Assembly: GCF_024713975.1 (NCBI RefSeq)
Contig: NC_091100.1
Coordinates: forward strand, 22,767,501-22,831,500
Direction: 5' to 3'
Source: Paralichthys olivaceus
Taxonomy: Eukaryota; Chordata; Actinopteri; Pleuronectiformes; Paralichthyidae
Length of the DNA stretch: 64,000 nucleotides
Shown here: positions 1 through 11,163 of the stretch, one piece after another
Layout: every line of letters begins with the position of its first letter
Position numbering within the stretch: position 1 is the first letter of the stretch
The notes under the pieces: model-generated
Database searches by the model: none
What the model saw: only the letters and a program-made list of their open reading frames with translations
What the model was told of the DNA's origin: nothing
Position numbers and translations under genes: made by a program

Positions 1-18
1 GCAGGGGGCGGCAGTCAC

Positions 19-2426
19 CAGTCATCAGGCTTGACGGCCTCAGGGTCGGGGATCTTGGTCCTTTCGTCCCAGTCCACGGGCTTGGAGTCATTTGGGTCAT
101 CTATCTCTTTGGGAGGGTTGACTGGAGGCACCACATCGTGCAGCAGGTTCCCACGGCTCACACTGGATTGATCGATGAGCATCTCATAGCTGTTGTCTGG
201 GTTCAGGACTAACAATGTGGGGAGAAAACCGTCAGCATTTGAGAATATGTGAAAACAATAATAAAAGCACAGAAAACCCACATGCAGGTAAGATTGACAT
301 TTGTTTATGAGGTACGTTTGTTCTCCATAGCAGCAACAACAGATACATACACACACACTTCCAATAAGCTTCATACCCAATGTATAGAGGTGAGTCTTCT
401 TGTCTGTGTAGAACTTCTTGAGGTCTACATCTGCCCTCTTGGCGTGCTTCTCCTCCATATCTTTGGTCAGAGGATTTTGGTGGCGGAAGATAAAATGCAG
501 CTTGTAGTCCTCACCACATTTGTCTGGTCCAAACATGATGGTGTAGGGTGTATGGTCATGGAACTCCTCCTACAGAGCAAATCATTGTCAAAATCCAGAC
601 AGATTTTTACTAGTTCAGAAAGTAAGGCAAAATAAAACATGTATACTGACCAGACTGAGATCACCAGCATCTGAGAGCAGTTTGATGTATGCTCCACCAC
701 AGTCTATACCATTTTGGAAATTCACCTCATACCTACAAGCAGAACACAACAAAAAAATTCAACAAGTCATGGTCATCAAGTGCAAATTACAGATTTCAAA
801 TAGATCCACTGACCACTCCACCTTCAGGAAAAAGTCCACTGGCATGAACAGAGACTGGGCGCAGTATGTATGTGAATGCAAGTTTGAACTCACTGTATCA
901 CCAGAGGCTCCTCCTGGAAGATGAAAGGTTTGTCCAGCATTGCAGATATCGCATGGTGTTTGGCGCGGGACTTGAGCACCAGGCCCTGGTCTCCAGGAAC
1001 CTTGTTCTCCTTCAGCTGCTCCACAGCCCACTTCCCTACAGCGGAGAGGGGCAGGTCAGACAGTCAGGCTTTTATTTATATGGCCATAGCTACTACTTTG
1101 TTACAACTACTATGTATGGTTGCACCCACTCTGCTCGAAATAGCTTTAGTGTAGTCAATAGAACATCACAAATACTTTTAGAATCTCCAGCAGAGGTGTT
1201 GTGCTGCCAAGTGAAGTGTTGTTATAAGTAATTCCCAAGATTATAATAAATAACACCCATGCAGTGTTTCCCCCATATGCATTTAGCAAATGGTGTGCTG
1301 CGGCTGAATTATGACCGCTGCTGCTGAGCTGAACTTTTGTTCACAACGATCATAACAACAAGCAATGAGTAGGCACGATAATTACTATATCAACTTAATC
1401 GTACAATATATAGACATCAACTGTATCATTTTGCTGACCTGGATAAATTGCGCATTGTGTTCACATGTGCATTTATTTACATAAGAATGACAATCACACA
1501 CACACTCGGAGGTGAAGTAAAAACATTGTGGGTTTACGCTGGATGGAGGAGAGGGGCTTTACCTCCACTGCTCCATCCTCGGGTAAATACAGCCCATGGT
1601 TGTAAATATCCATCTCATTTTCATCACAGATGAGATGTGATCGTACATTAAGTGCGTATTAGGCAGAGAATAGCTACAAACCGTCATATTTGGCAATTTC
1701 ATCATCTGCGTCCCCCTTCACCATCTTTGACAGCTGCCAACTGTGAAGATAAAAATCACATAACACTTTCATGTGGGTGAAGGTCAAACACACACACACA
1801 AACTTAGACCACTGATTCTTAAGTTAATCCTGGTCACTCAATACCATTGGAGCCTCATGTAACCCAGCATGCATGACAATTTCACAATTTTTTTAGCAGC
1901 ATGTGGCAAAAAAAATCTTAAGCAATACCTGCCCAGCGATCCGTCATCAAACGTCTCTGCAAAGTACACATCTCCAGTGGGAACAGGAGTCACATATTTT
2001 ACCTGGGTAACAAAAAAGTTAAATACGGTCATGCAAGAAACAATTTTCCCAAATTACCAAGCTTTCCAACTATCTCCAAGGTTTCATTTACTGCAATCTT
2101 TTTTATTGCATTTATGACCTTTGGTTGACTGATGACAAATTCCTAACCTGGAAAGAGACGTTTTCATCCATTTCGGCCTTCCCACTTGCTGTGTCCTTCC
2201 CATCTGTATCATCTGACAACTCCTCATCCATCACCGTTGCCACCTCCTCTTCTTCTTCTTCTTCATCTTCTTCAGCCATTAGAACCTTTAATTCCTCCTC
2301 AAGGCCCATATCTTCATCAACGTCTGCTACGTCAGCCTCTGACAGCTCCTCCTGGGCCACCACTGTGGCCACAGCCAGGGAGGACAGGAGCAGCAGATGC
2401 CACATCCAACCCCTTTCTAACTTCAT
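19..2426 (-). CDS. clgn: Calmegin/calnexin-family ER chaperone, N-terminal part (7 exons, runs off left edge)
   Basis: This encodes a lectin-like ER membrane chaperone that binds monoglucosylated glycoproteins with calcium. Coding exons on the minus strand are 2426-2148, 2002-1929, 1740-1682, 1035-894, 732-651, 569-377 and 208-19, giving 1019 nt in one open frame. The ATG at 2426-2424 directly follows an acceptor AG and opens a signal peptide (MKLERGWMW, then a Leu/Ala/Val core). A Glu/Asp-rich stretch follows. The lectin domain carries [21 protein letters not shown] and [15 protein letters not shown]. The last exon begins the P-domain with DPND..KP..WDER and [13 protein letters not shown] motifs. 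The rest of the P-domain, the transmembrane segment and the cytosolic tail lie outside the window. [23 protein letters not shown] and DVVPP..PPKEI look more like calmegin, while [11 protein letters not shown] and FHD.TPY look more like calnexin. Family assignment is very secure; calmegin over calnexin is about 70 percent. Confidence 0.93.
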
Positions 2427-2428
2427 CT

Positions 2429-4436
2429 GTTGAGGGGGAGCAAAGAAGTGTGAGAGTGTGAGATTAGGAGTGAGGAGCATGATGTGAACAACGGACTGAG
2501 GAGAGAGCGATAAAAATAGAGAATATAAGTGGTAGCGATGAGAGGGTGAGGGGTAGAGATGAGGTCACATGAACACGAAAACACTGATACTTCATGTGGG
2601 GGCTTCTTTATCTCACATTCTCAATTTCCTTACTCTTTAAATGTACCTCTTCTCTGTGGTGATGCATTTCCACCAATCAAAATACAAAGAGCAGACACCT
2701 TTTGGCAATGAAATCTGTGTGGTCAAATATAACATACAACTAGCCTCTTTGTTTGAAATGACATTTTCTCCTCTTCATTGCACATCCTAACCTAACCTAA
2801 ATGTTAGCAGTTTGTACATGCACAGGATTACAAATACACACTTGACTGTGTCCTAATACCCATTCCAACACCTTAAAACACCCTGCTGAATAATGGCACA
2901 TTTAAGAAATCCGTTAAACCAAACAACAGTTTCAATGACCTATTGATCAGGCCACAGCTGCTCACTCTTGTTGTGAGCAGCAGGAAATGAAAAGCATCAC
3001 CGCAGACAGCACAGCAGCACACTTTCCGTAATTCCTAATTAGCTTTAATTCCCACACTGACATTGTCCTATTTGCCAACATCGGAGCTCAGGAGGGTCAA
3101 AAGGATTAATTTCAGAAATCTTGGCCACATCATATGCAAGAAGATGTGGATGAAAAAAAATGGATTAAGATGTGTATATACAAAACATGCACTCACTCAG
3201 AAGATAGATGCAGTTGTTAAAAAAAACAAAAAAAACCTGACTTCTCAAATATAGAATGTAGAAACGATACATTTAATTGGCATCCATGAAAGAGATAACA
3301 GCTCTCTGGCATATCTTATAAAAGTTTCAGCTACTTTGACCTTTACTTCATAGAAGACAGATGGGTTTTTAATGTGCACAACATGATGACCTCAAAAGTG
3401 AAATTAACACTTTTGAGGCAAGTCCTTTCATAGCTGAACACCTTAAACCCCACAGCCTTCTCCTTTCACACAACATGATCATAAAGTATGTCATGAAGAG
3501 TGAATTGAAGCCAAGGGTTAAAACTTAAGGTCTTATAAGAATTTCTGAAAAACAAGTACAACTAACGCTGATTGTACACATGCAGACAACATAAATGTGG
3601 AGCTCCAGCATTCAGACAAAACATGTCTGCTATCCTTGAGTAAATCAAATTTAACTGATGTCAGATGTCAATAGAAATGAATCTAGTGGTTTCACCTGGT
3701 ACGAATAAACAGTCCCCAGCCCCACATGTATCATTACCAGCCAAGTGTGAGTCAAAATCGAACACGTTAATGTATCTACACTGCGAACTGTCAAAGACAA
3801 GCAGATCACATTCCCCTGCCCTATCTCAAAGGAACAGATGCTGTGTCTGGATGGCAGCTACTCCAGTTAATTCTGTTTCCCATTAAGCTCCAGTCCTCTC
3901 ATCTCTCACAGTCATGCTGTGCCGTGGCAGTGTCCCTTTCCAGCCTCTGGTTGAGGGACAACGTTTCCAAAAAGCTCATATTTCATTGTCATTAACAGAT
4001 GAGAGAAACGTGACGCTGAAAATATCTGAGAACTACAGTGAAAAGGTCAGAGGACGGGACTGTGCAGGCAACATGGCTGCCACCGCACACTGCATCGTCC
4101 AAACACTTTTGGATAAGTGGCTGTGACTGCAGCACCTGCTCTGCTAGCTGAGGCTAGCTAACTGCACGGAGCGCCACTCACAAAAAACTGCAAATGTTAG
4201 CATAACAGTAGCTTAGCTAGCTGGATGTCGGGCTGAGACTAAAAGCCTTCTAACTGAACGTGCTTTGGTGGTAAAAAAAAAAAAAAAGCAGAAACGGAAA
4301 AATGTTTTCAGTAATGTCTGAGCGAAATGTTTTATTAAACCACAGGAATGAGCGGATAGCGACCGTTAGCTCGCTACATTAGCAGTGATGTCGCTCGGGG
4401 AGGGATGGGGAGAATGAATGAGCTCACATACAGACC
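2429..4436 (-). other. clgn: Intron 1 of the calmegin/calnexin gene
   Basis: This stretch separates the coding-start exon (acceptor at 2428-2427) from the inferred 5' noncoding exon. It holds no convincing coding sequence. The short open frames at 3063-3254, 3665-3886 and 3914-4126 show no family motif and are read as chance. A run of GCTAGCT/TAGCTAGC words occurs near 4140-4230, and there is a poly-A run near 4273-4287. Confidence 0.55.
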
Positions 4437-4645
4437 TTAAGCCTTCTTGTATCTCGCGGAGGAAAAGGTCCTGATACGCGGTGTTTTCTCGGGGACGTGT
4501 CTTGTGCGTCTGCTCCGCTCCGATACAACCAGAGCCCCGGTGTGCGGCGAGGAGACACACGGCAGCACGCTGGAGAAGCTGGACCCTCAGTGACAGCTCG
4601 GCCTGGAGGACGGTTGACAAGTGCGAGGCTGCGCTAGTGCGCATG
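4437..4645 (-). promoter_or_regulatory. clgn: Putative promoter-proximal 5' noncoding exon of the calmegin/calnexin gene
   Basis: The segment is much richer in CpG (CGCTCGGGG, CTCGCGG, GTGCGGCGAGG, GCGCATGCGC) than its AT-rich surroundings. It sits 2 kb upstream of the coding-start exon, which itself begins at a splice acceptor, so at least one noncoding exon is required. A candidate donor, AAG/GTCTGT on the minus strand, lies at the low-coordinate end. GCGCATGCGC at about 4638-4647 resembles an NRF1 palindrome typical of CpG-island promoters. The exact transcription start is not determined. Confidence 0.5.
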
Positions 4646-5683
4646 CGCACTGTAGCAGCTGGAAAGCGTGACTGATGTACACAAATAGGATAACCTGCAA
4701 TAAAAAAGAATATTAAAACATTTAATAAAGATACAGTGATACATGTTCATAATATTCACCTTTCACTACAGACAGAAATATTAATTGTAGCGAAAAAATA
4801 CTTACCCCAAACAACGTGTTTTTAATAAATTCGGTCTGTCTATTCTTTTATACTGAAACAAGCATTAGAATAAGTGTTGTGCATTCACATTTTTAAAAAA
4901 TCCTGTAAAAACACAATATTTACAACCATAAAAGATACAACTTACGACTTTACGATGAGTCATTGAATGCACCAGAAGCTCACGTTGTACGGCTGTCCAC
5001 CGTGATTTCAAATTAAAAGCTTATTATCAGTAAATACTACAGTAATAGTATAACAATGACAACAATAATAATACTATGCACAGTAACAACGTAACCTGGC
5101 TCATAACGAGTAAGCACGCGCAGGTTAACTCAACAGTAATTTGTCCACAGTTGAAAACGAGTCCAATGAAACCAAACAGCTCAGAATCACAAATAACCAG
5201 TGGGTTATTTGATGGATCAAAAACAGCAGTACAGAAATACAAACGTATTTAAAACGGTTTTATTATCTCTTTAATACACAATTCTCTACTTGCTTTTACT
5301 TTACCGCGGTTGCCTGTCTATTTGTGGTGTTACGGTAGAGGCGCTCGGGCGTACATACAGGCAGAAAACAAACGTTGAATAATTAAAGTCATTTCTTATG
5401 ATTTCCTGATAAAGTAAGAAAAAAAGATTGTGCTTTCCACACTAGACATTTACAATTATACACGGTGCTTTTATATAGATGTTTTAACAAACATGTGGTG
5501 AAACCGGCTCTATGTTCATTGTGACATTCACAACTTATTAAATATTGTAAAAAAATGATTTAAAGGTGACAAATAATTTTAACCTGACTCTTGTGTCACG
5601 GTGACACCCACTGTCTGTTTGTCAAGTTTCAAATCATTTCACTGAAGAAATTGTGAGAAACTTAAAGAAAAGTCAGCTAATCT

Positions 5684-5688
<5 letters not shown>

Positions 5689-5721
<33 letters not shown>
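5689..5721. repeat. (AT)n microsatellite
   Basis: An uninterrupted run of about 16 AT dinucleotides. Confidence 0.95.
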
Positions 5722-5723
<2 letters not shown>

Positions 5724-5774
5724 CTGTGTATTTTTGTCTATGTCTTTGTAGTAGTGGTTTAAACATTCAATGTG

Positions 5775-6075
5775 AAAGATTTAGTTGAAAAGGATCTATT
5801 GGAAGAAAATGAATATATTGTAATCGGAGTGACGTTTTCACTAATGTGTTTCATCTAAATTGGACGAATTGTTTTCTTTACCCCAGAACAGGCCCTTTAT
5901 AATCAAATTATCTATATTTACATTGGGCACAGGTCCTCTCTAGGAGGCCACCATGTTTTCACAGTCGTCCAAAATGGACAATCTAAACACCTTTTGAGTT
6001 TTTATGACAACTGACGGCTGCCCCAGGTTCTCTCTCATGTTTTTAAGGGGAAGGTCTTTTTCTGGATATCTGAAA
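5775..6075 (+). mobile_element. TTAA-ended non-autonomous DNA transposon (MITE family 1), degraded copy
   Basis: The copy shares with 16900-17257, 25233-25558 and 36620-36815 the ordered blocks GGATCTATTGG, GAATATA, GTTTTCACT, TTCATCTAAATTG and TTTCTTTACC, then TTACATTGGG, GGTCCTCTCT, ACAGTCGTCCAAA, ACACCTTTTGAG and GGTTCTCT. Both terminal inverted repeats are worn here. No transposase is encoded. Confidence 0.7.
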
Positions 6076-6374
6076 CTTGACAGACACTGCCGGTCACCAT
6101 GAACCATAGACTGTATATAAAGATGAACAAGACAGAGGTTAGTTTATTGGTTTATTGTGACAACCATTTTTTAATAATATTAATTTCAGCAATTTATGAA
6201 TTTCAAAAAAACACATGTAGCCGGTTTGGCTTTCATTAGTTGTTTGAAATAACACAAACTTAAAAATCGTTTTTAAATATTTAATCTTTTTCCCCCGTTT
6301 TTTTCCCGCCTGTACCGTAACACCACGAATAAACACGCATGACTTTGCATGCTGCGGCTGGCCTCACCGGGTTA

Positions 6375-6500
6375 AGCGCTTCCGGGTGAGAGTTGAGACA
6401 ACAGAGATGGCTGCTCCATGCGTGTTGGAGCTGTAGACCGGCTGGTGCTGTGCGTTGTGAAGAAGATTCTTTGAATACAGGTAGAGCCACTGCAGGAGGG
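6375..6500 (+). promoter_or_regulatory. exosc9: EXOSC9 promoter-proximal region and 5' UTR with two short upstream ORFs
   Basis: CTTCCGGG at about 6379-6386 matches an ETS-factor core. AGATGGCTGC at about 6405-6414 resembles a YY1-type initiator-region element. Two upstream ATGs precede the main start. One at 6407 opens a 9-codon uORF ending TAG at 6434-6436. Another at 6418, in a different frame, opens an 18-codon uORF ending TGA at 6472-6474. The frame of the main protein extends upstream of 6501 without an ATG. The transcription start is inferred, so one or both uORFs may not be transcribed. Confidence 0.5.
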
Positions 6501-6857
6501 ATGAAGGACACTCCTCTGTCCAACTGTGAGCGGGACTTCCTGCTAAGAGCCATCCAGGAGAAGAAGGTGAGTTGTTTCCACTCGTCTCCTCTCACTGCTC
6601 AGTTGACTTGTGCACACGATACATTTACTACCTTTAATATACAAAGGTCTGTTTTCCTCCATTAGTACACTTAATAAGAAACTGCTGACTAAAACACATG
6701 TCTGTATTGGAAAAGAAAATGGCATAACTGGTAATCGGTTAACATTCATTTAAACTAATGAAGGGAAAGTACAGAGCCTCTGAAGTCCCAAAATATGATC
6801 ATTGTTTTGTTACTTTATAACTTTTCTCCACAAACCACTACAGTGAATGCTATTGAG

Positions 6858-6914
<57 letters not shown>

Positions 6915-9900
6915 GCATTTCTTACTACATTTTCAACATTTGTATTCAATTGCCATATTTCGTATTCTGTTGTCTACCTTATTCTCTCTTATCTTATTAT
7001 CTTGTGGATAATAAATACATTTATTTCAAGAAGATGTTTTAATCACTCAGATACACACAGCCACCAGATTTGAACCATCGCATGGAGATAACTCAGCTAA
7101 TAAAGTTTTATTTTCATCTGTTACACAATGAAATTCTCTTGCTTTTGCACAGAGACACAAGATTGTTGCTGCTCATACTGAGGAACAACAAGCTCAGCCG
7201 ACAGAAGGACTATGTTTAATACTTGAGAAATTAAAAAAACTCTTAAAAGCTATACCAGGTTATGCAATGTAGACACTCCATTTTAAGATTTTACTTAAAA
7301 TAAATTGAAGGAATATATATATATATATATATGTATACATATATATATATATTATTACCAGACAGATTTGCTGGGTTGTGAAATTGAAAATACAGTTAAA
7401 AATGGATTTAAGCAGTTATTTAACAAATAATACTTGTTTGAACACATTGTTCTGGCCTCACAAATGTACATTACATCTATATTGAAAAGACTATTTAAAA
7501 AACCTTTTGAGAAGCTTTATTTGTCATTGAGCCATACTCTCATAGCGTGTATACTTTTATGGTGTTGGTCATTAGTGTTTCCAGTATACTATATTCTCAC
7601 ATGCTATTGTACAGTCCAGACTATCTACCACAATAATATCCAGTGTTTCTGTACCATTCTTTCTATGTATGATGATTTTTTTTATGTAAGTACACTGAGA
7701 GAAATGTTAAACCAGAGTCCTTGTATATGCACACATTCTTGGACAATAAATGTGATTCTGATGTCCCGTGTTTCACTTAGTCTCTTCTCTGCAGTGTTTA
7801 CAGACTTTGAGTCATTTTGGGTGGGATGCTGGGATTAAAAATCACAGCATCCCACTTACAAATTGATTTTTTTTCTTTACCACTGAACTTGTCCTGTTGT
7901 CTCTCTGCAGCGCCTGGATGGACGACAGACCTACGACTACAGAAAGATAAAGATCACGTTTGGCACAGACTATGGATGCTGCTTTGTGGATCTGGGAAAA
8001 ACCAGGTACGTAGGATCAGATCTTTTAAAAGAATTTTGTGTTTGCCTGATCCCAATCTCCATTTCCAATTCATATAGTGTTCATTAAACACTTTGTCATA
8101 TCTATATAACATCAATGTGCAGGGTCATGGCTCAGGTGTCCTGTGAGCTGGTGGCTCCAAAAGAGAATCGACCAAATGAGGGAATCATGTTCTTCAACAT
8201 TGAGCTGTCACCCATGGCCTCACCAGCGTTTGAACAGGGCAGGTTAGGAGAAACTACAGAGATTGTGTTTGTACTTTAGTACATTTCATGCTGTATATGA
8301 CTTATGCTTTGTCAGGTTCCACAGATGGAGCTGTTCGTGCAGGAAGTGTACATCACCTGTGTGGTTTTTCTTTCCCTCCAGACAGTCAGAGTTATCAGTG
8401 AAGCTGAACAGACAGCTGGAGAGATGCCTGAGGAACTCCAAGTGCATTGATACTGAGTCCCTGTGTGTGGTGTCTGGAGAAAAGGTAAAACACACTCTCA
8501 CACGCATATTTCTCTATAGTTGTGAGGACACTCATTGACATACTGCATTCCCTCCCCCAACATTAACCATCACAACTTAATGCCTAACTTTAACCCTAAA
8601 TCCAGTCTCAACCCTCAAAAAAAACATTTTATATGTGAGGACCAGCCAAAATGTCCTAATAACGACAAAATGTCCTCACAATGATGTTATGAACCAAAAC
8701 TGACCCTCATTACTCTAGATAGACATACAGTATGTGCGCTTACTGCTCCTCTCTGTGTCTCTGTCATTCTAAGTTTACAAATTCTGTTGTTTTTACCCAG
8801 TCTGAGTTTACACGTGTCCGATCACATTGTTTGTGTGAGTGAGTGCATGTGTCGGTGTGTGTTTGTCAGCGCGCAAGAGTGAATGGAGAGTGAATCCGGA
8901 CGAGTGTGTGACTATCATACAGAAGCTTCACAATGTGGTTATAGTAATCAATTGCTTATAGTGATGATTTTGGCCTGGGACAAATGAGATCACTGTGAGC
9001 ACTGTTTCCACTGTACAACAATAGTTTTCCAGTTAATCTTTTTGTTGACAATAAAAAAGGAGCAATGTGGTGATGATTTTGTGTGTGTGTGTGTGTGTGA
9101 GATTAGGTGTGGCAGATCCGAGTGGACGTTCACCTGTTGAATCATGATGGGAACCTGATGGACGCTGCCAGCATTGCAGCCATCAGTGCTCTGTGCCACT
9201 TCAGACGCCCTGATGTCAGCATCCAGGGAGATGAAGTCACTGTGGTGAGTCAGCAGCAGCAGCCACAGACTTGTTTACACATCCTTTTATAGCCAAAACA
9301 AACAACGCTAACAGATTTAACTTTTAACTACATTTTTGTTTTCACAGACATGTTTTGTTCTTCTCTTTCCTTGTAATTTGTGTATTTGTTCTGTGTTTTG
9401 CTCCATCAGTACAGTCAAGAGGAGAGAGACCCTATCCCTCTGAGTATCTACCACATGCCCATCAGTGTCAGCTTCTCCTTCTTCCAGCAAGGGTGAGGGG
9501 CTTCAGAAAATGTTACTTCCACACTGTTAACTGATATCATCGAGAATAATATCTCCAAGTTCAAATTGAAAGAAGCGTCATCAACACGCCCACTGGCTCA
9601 TGGTAAATCCTGCAGAGGATCCCATGCTGTGTTCTCACATTCTGACATGGGGGGGGGGGGGCTTCCTCATTTTTAAAATGTAGTGTCCAACACTGAGACT
9701 AAAAAAGTCAATACCTGCAGACACAACACAGCTTGCTGCACTTTTAGAACAAAAGTAATATTGATTTTTAAAAAAAAAGTTAAATGATGAATTAATTCTA
9801 CAGAACTTATTTGCTGGTGGACCCCTGTGAGCGAGAGGAGCGGGTGATGGATGGCTTACTGATGATCGCTATGAACAAACACAGAGAAATCTGCTCCATC

Positions 9901-11155
9901 CAGTCCAGCGGGGGCATCATGCTGCTAAAGGACCAGGTGAACAGACTAAGTATTAGTATTGTGTTGTCTTCAGAAATGTTGACGTTGTGTTGATCATTTG
10001 TGTTCAAGTGGAGTTTTACTAACTCCAGGGAAAGCAGCTCTCCAGCATACACTTCATATTTCTATTTGGTGTTAAAGGTCATGAGATGCAGTAAAATCGC
10101 CAGCGTCAAGGTGTCTGAAATCACAGAGCTCATCGGCAAAGCCCTGGAAAATGACAAGAAAGCCAGGTGAACAGTGGCATCACCTCTCTGTGCTAAAAAA
10201 TGAAACGCTGGACAGTCCGGTGTTGAAGATAATAACTCTGAATTTTAAACATTTCTAGGAAGGCGGGTGGCAGGTGTGGTTTTGCAGAGTCTATTCCTCT
10301 GGAGCGAATCACAGCTTTGAAAATGGAGGAGACTCCAATGGAAATGATGGACGTGACAGAGAGGGCAAATGACATCGTCCAGAAAGCTGAGGTCCCACCT
10401 CAGATGTATCCTAAACTTAGCCTGAGTAACAGCTGAAGTACATCAACCATGAAATATGTGCCATTATTCTTTTCCCCCCTGATGCTTGGCCTGAATCCAC
10501 TGCTGCTCCTTAACCGCAACTTACCAGGGTACCATCCCAGGTGGTGCCAGTCCCAGGTGTGGGGCAGGTGGGGCAGGGGCTGCAGAACACCTGGGGCCTG
10601 GAGGAAGAGGAGGAGGAAGGGGAGGAGGAGGAGAATGAAAGTGAGGGAAGTGACAACAGTGCCGAAGAACAGGAGGGAAAAGTATCACAGATGGAAGAGG
10701 GAAAGTATGAAAAAGAACAGCTCAAAGCAGGTAATTTCGGTTTGATCTGGATTTCATGTAAACATTACATAGATAAACAAGGAAAAAACACTAACACTCA
10801 CAAAAGTTAAGAAAGCAAAGCTTCAAGAAGTCTCCCAAACATTTTAATTTTATGTATCTTAGCTAATAATAAATAATTATTCAGTATGTTTTGTTTTGAT
10901 GGGAATTTGTTATATCTTGTAGGAGATGTGGTTGAAATATCTGACAGCGAAGAGGAGGAAGTGGTCATTCTTCATCCAGAGACACGTGACCAAGCTCCTA
11001 AGTTAGTCAAACTATATATATTTATATATTCACTGTTTTATAAACACTCTGTTTGGATACTAAGGAAGTTCACATGCTTTCTTTCTATTTTTTTCAGAAA
11101 TACAGAATCCAGTTTGCGTCAGAAAGGGGCAGCATCAATCAAGAAAAGACAATAA
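6501..11155 (+). CDS. exosc9: Exosome complex component EXOSC9 (Rrp45), complete, 12 coding exons
   Basis: EXOSC9 is an RNase PH-fold subunit of the nuclear and cytoplasmic RNA exosome ring. It pairs with EXOSC4 and stabilises the ring; the vertebrate protein is known as a structural rather than catalytic subunit. Exons are 6501-6566, 7911-8005, 8123-8242, 8382-8484, 9107-9244, 9410-9492, 9804-9936, 10078-10166, 10259-10405, 10528-10730, 10923-11001 and 11098-11155. They sum to 1314 nt, or 437 codons plus TAA, close to the human length of about 439. The ATG at 6501 opens MKDTPLSNCERDFLL. Family motifs include RLDGRQTYDYR, VDLGKTRVMAQVS, DAASIAAISAL and MNKHREICSIQSSGG. The C-terminal tail is acidic, with a long Glu run and ISDSEEEEVVIL, similar to a SUMO-interaction motif. 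The intron after exon 9 looks U12-type, and the acceptor of exon 5 follows a GT repeat. Confidence 0.97.
6859..6911. repeat. (TA)n microsatellite in EXOSC9 intron 1
   Basis: An uninterrupted run of about 26 TA dinucleotides. A smaller interrupted AT run follows at about 7313-7353. Confidence 0.95.
7590..7765 (+). mobile_element. Possible L2-type LINE 3' tail fragment in EXOSC9 intron 1
   Basis: The segment ends with GAGAGAAATGTTAAACCAGAGTC, CTTGTATATG, then TTGGACAATAAA. This matches the layout of the L2-type tail at 16005-16075 (GAGAGCAATGGAAAAACC, GGAGTCAAATTCCTTGTATG, GGCCATATAAAC). No coding part remains. The upstream border is a guess. Confidence 0.5.
8507..8715. repeat. GTGAGGACA-type dispersed repeat in EXOSC9 intron 4
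   Basis: The unit has GTGAGGACACTCATTGACAT at one end and GGACCAGCCAAAATGTCCT at the other, with a CTAACTTTAACCCTAA-like centre. A copy on the opposite strand occurs at 55500-55685, so it is a dispersed family of unknown class. Confidence 0.6.
9081..9106 (+). promoter_or_regulatory. exosc9: GT-repeat splice acceptor of EXOSC9 exon 5
   Basis: The 3' splice site of exon 5 (AG at 9105-9106) is preceded by (GT)9 and GAGATTAG instead of a normal pyrimidine tract. UG repeats in this position bind TDP-43 or CELF proteins in known cases. Their action here is inference. Confidence 0.6.
10406..10527 (+). other. exosc9: Probable U12-type (minor spliceosome) intron of EXOSC9
   Basis: The intron starts GTATCCTAAA, matching the near-invariant U12 5' splice consensus (G/ATATCCTT) through its first seven bases. 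A branch-site match TCCTTAAC lies at 10507-10514, with the candidate branch A 14 bases before the terminal AG at 10526-10527. This spacing is diagnostic of U12 introns. There is no strong pyrimidine tract. Splicing here joins AT/G to make a Met codon and keeps the reading frame (PPQ-M-VPSQ). It is only 122 bp long. Confidence 0.85.
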
Positions 11156-11159
11156 TAAA
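11154..11159 (+). terminator. exosc9: Proximal AATAAA overlapping the EXOSC9 stop codon
   Basis: The coding end reads CAA TAA TAA AG, so the last two bases of the TAA stop (11153-11155) form the start of AATAAA. If used, cleavage would fall inside the transposon that begins a few bases later. Usage is not known. Confidence 0.4.
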
Positions 11160-11163
11160 GAAT

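Larger units (their letters stand above)
4690..6380. other. Intergenic stretch between two divergent genes
   Basis: The calmegin-like gene and EXOSC9 are transcribed away from each other across this 1.7 kb. It is AT-rich and contains an (AT)16 microsatellite at 5689-5721 and a degraded non-autonomous transposon at about 5775-6075. It also holds a 23-base fragment of a second element family (CATAGACTGTATATAAAGATG, about 6107-6127) and two copies of a short GTGGTGTTACGG-containing repeat. No coding sequence was recognised. Confidence 0.6.

Noticed and set aside
2112-2461. Ser-rich and Leu/Pro-rich plus-strand frames
   Set aside because: Shadow readings of the acidic N-terminal exon of the calmegin-like gene on the minus strand.
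7434-7838. 134-codon frame in EXOSC9 intron 1
   Set aside because: Lies in an intron and overlaps a LINE-tail-like repeat; no family motif.
9649-9661. Run of 13 G in EXOSC9 intron 6
   Set aside because: A single homopolymer does not make a convincing G-quadruplex or signal, and may carry sequencing error.
10449-10745. Alternative open frames over EXOSC9 exon 10 rich in Arg/Lys or Ser
   Set aside because: They are other-frame or opposite-strand readings of the Glu-coding acidic tail.
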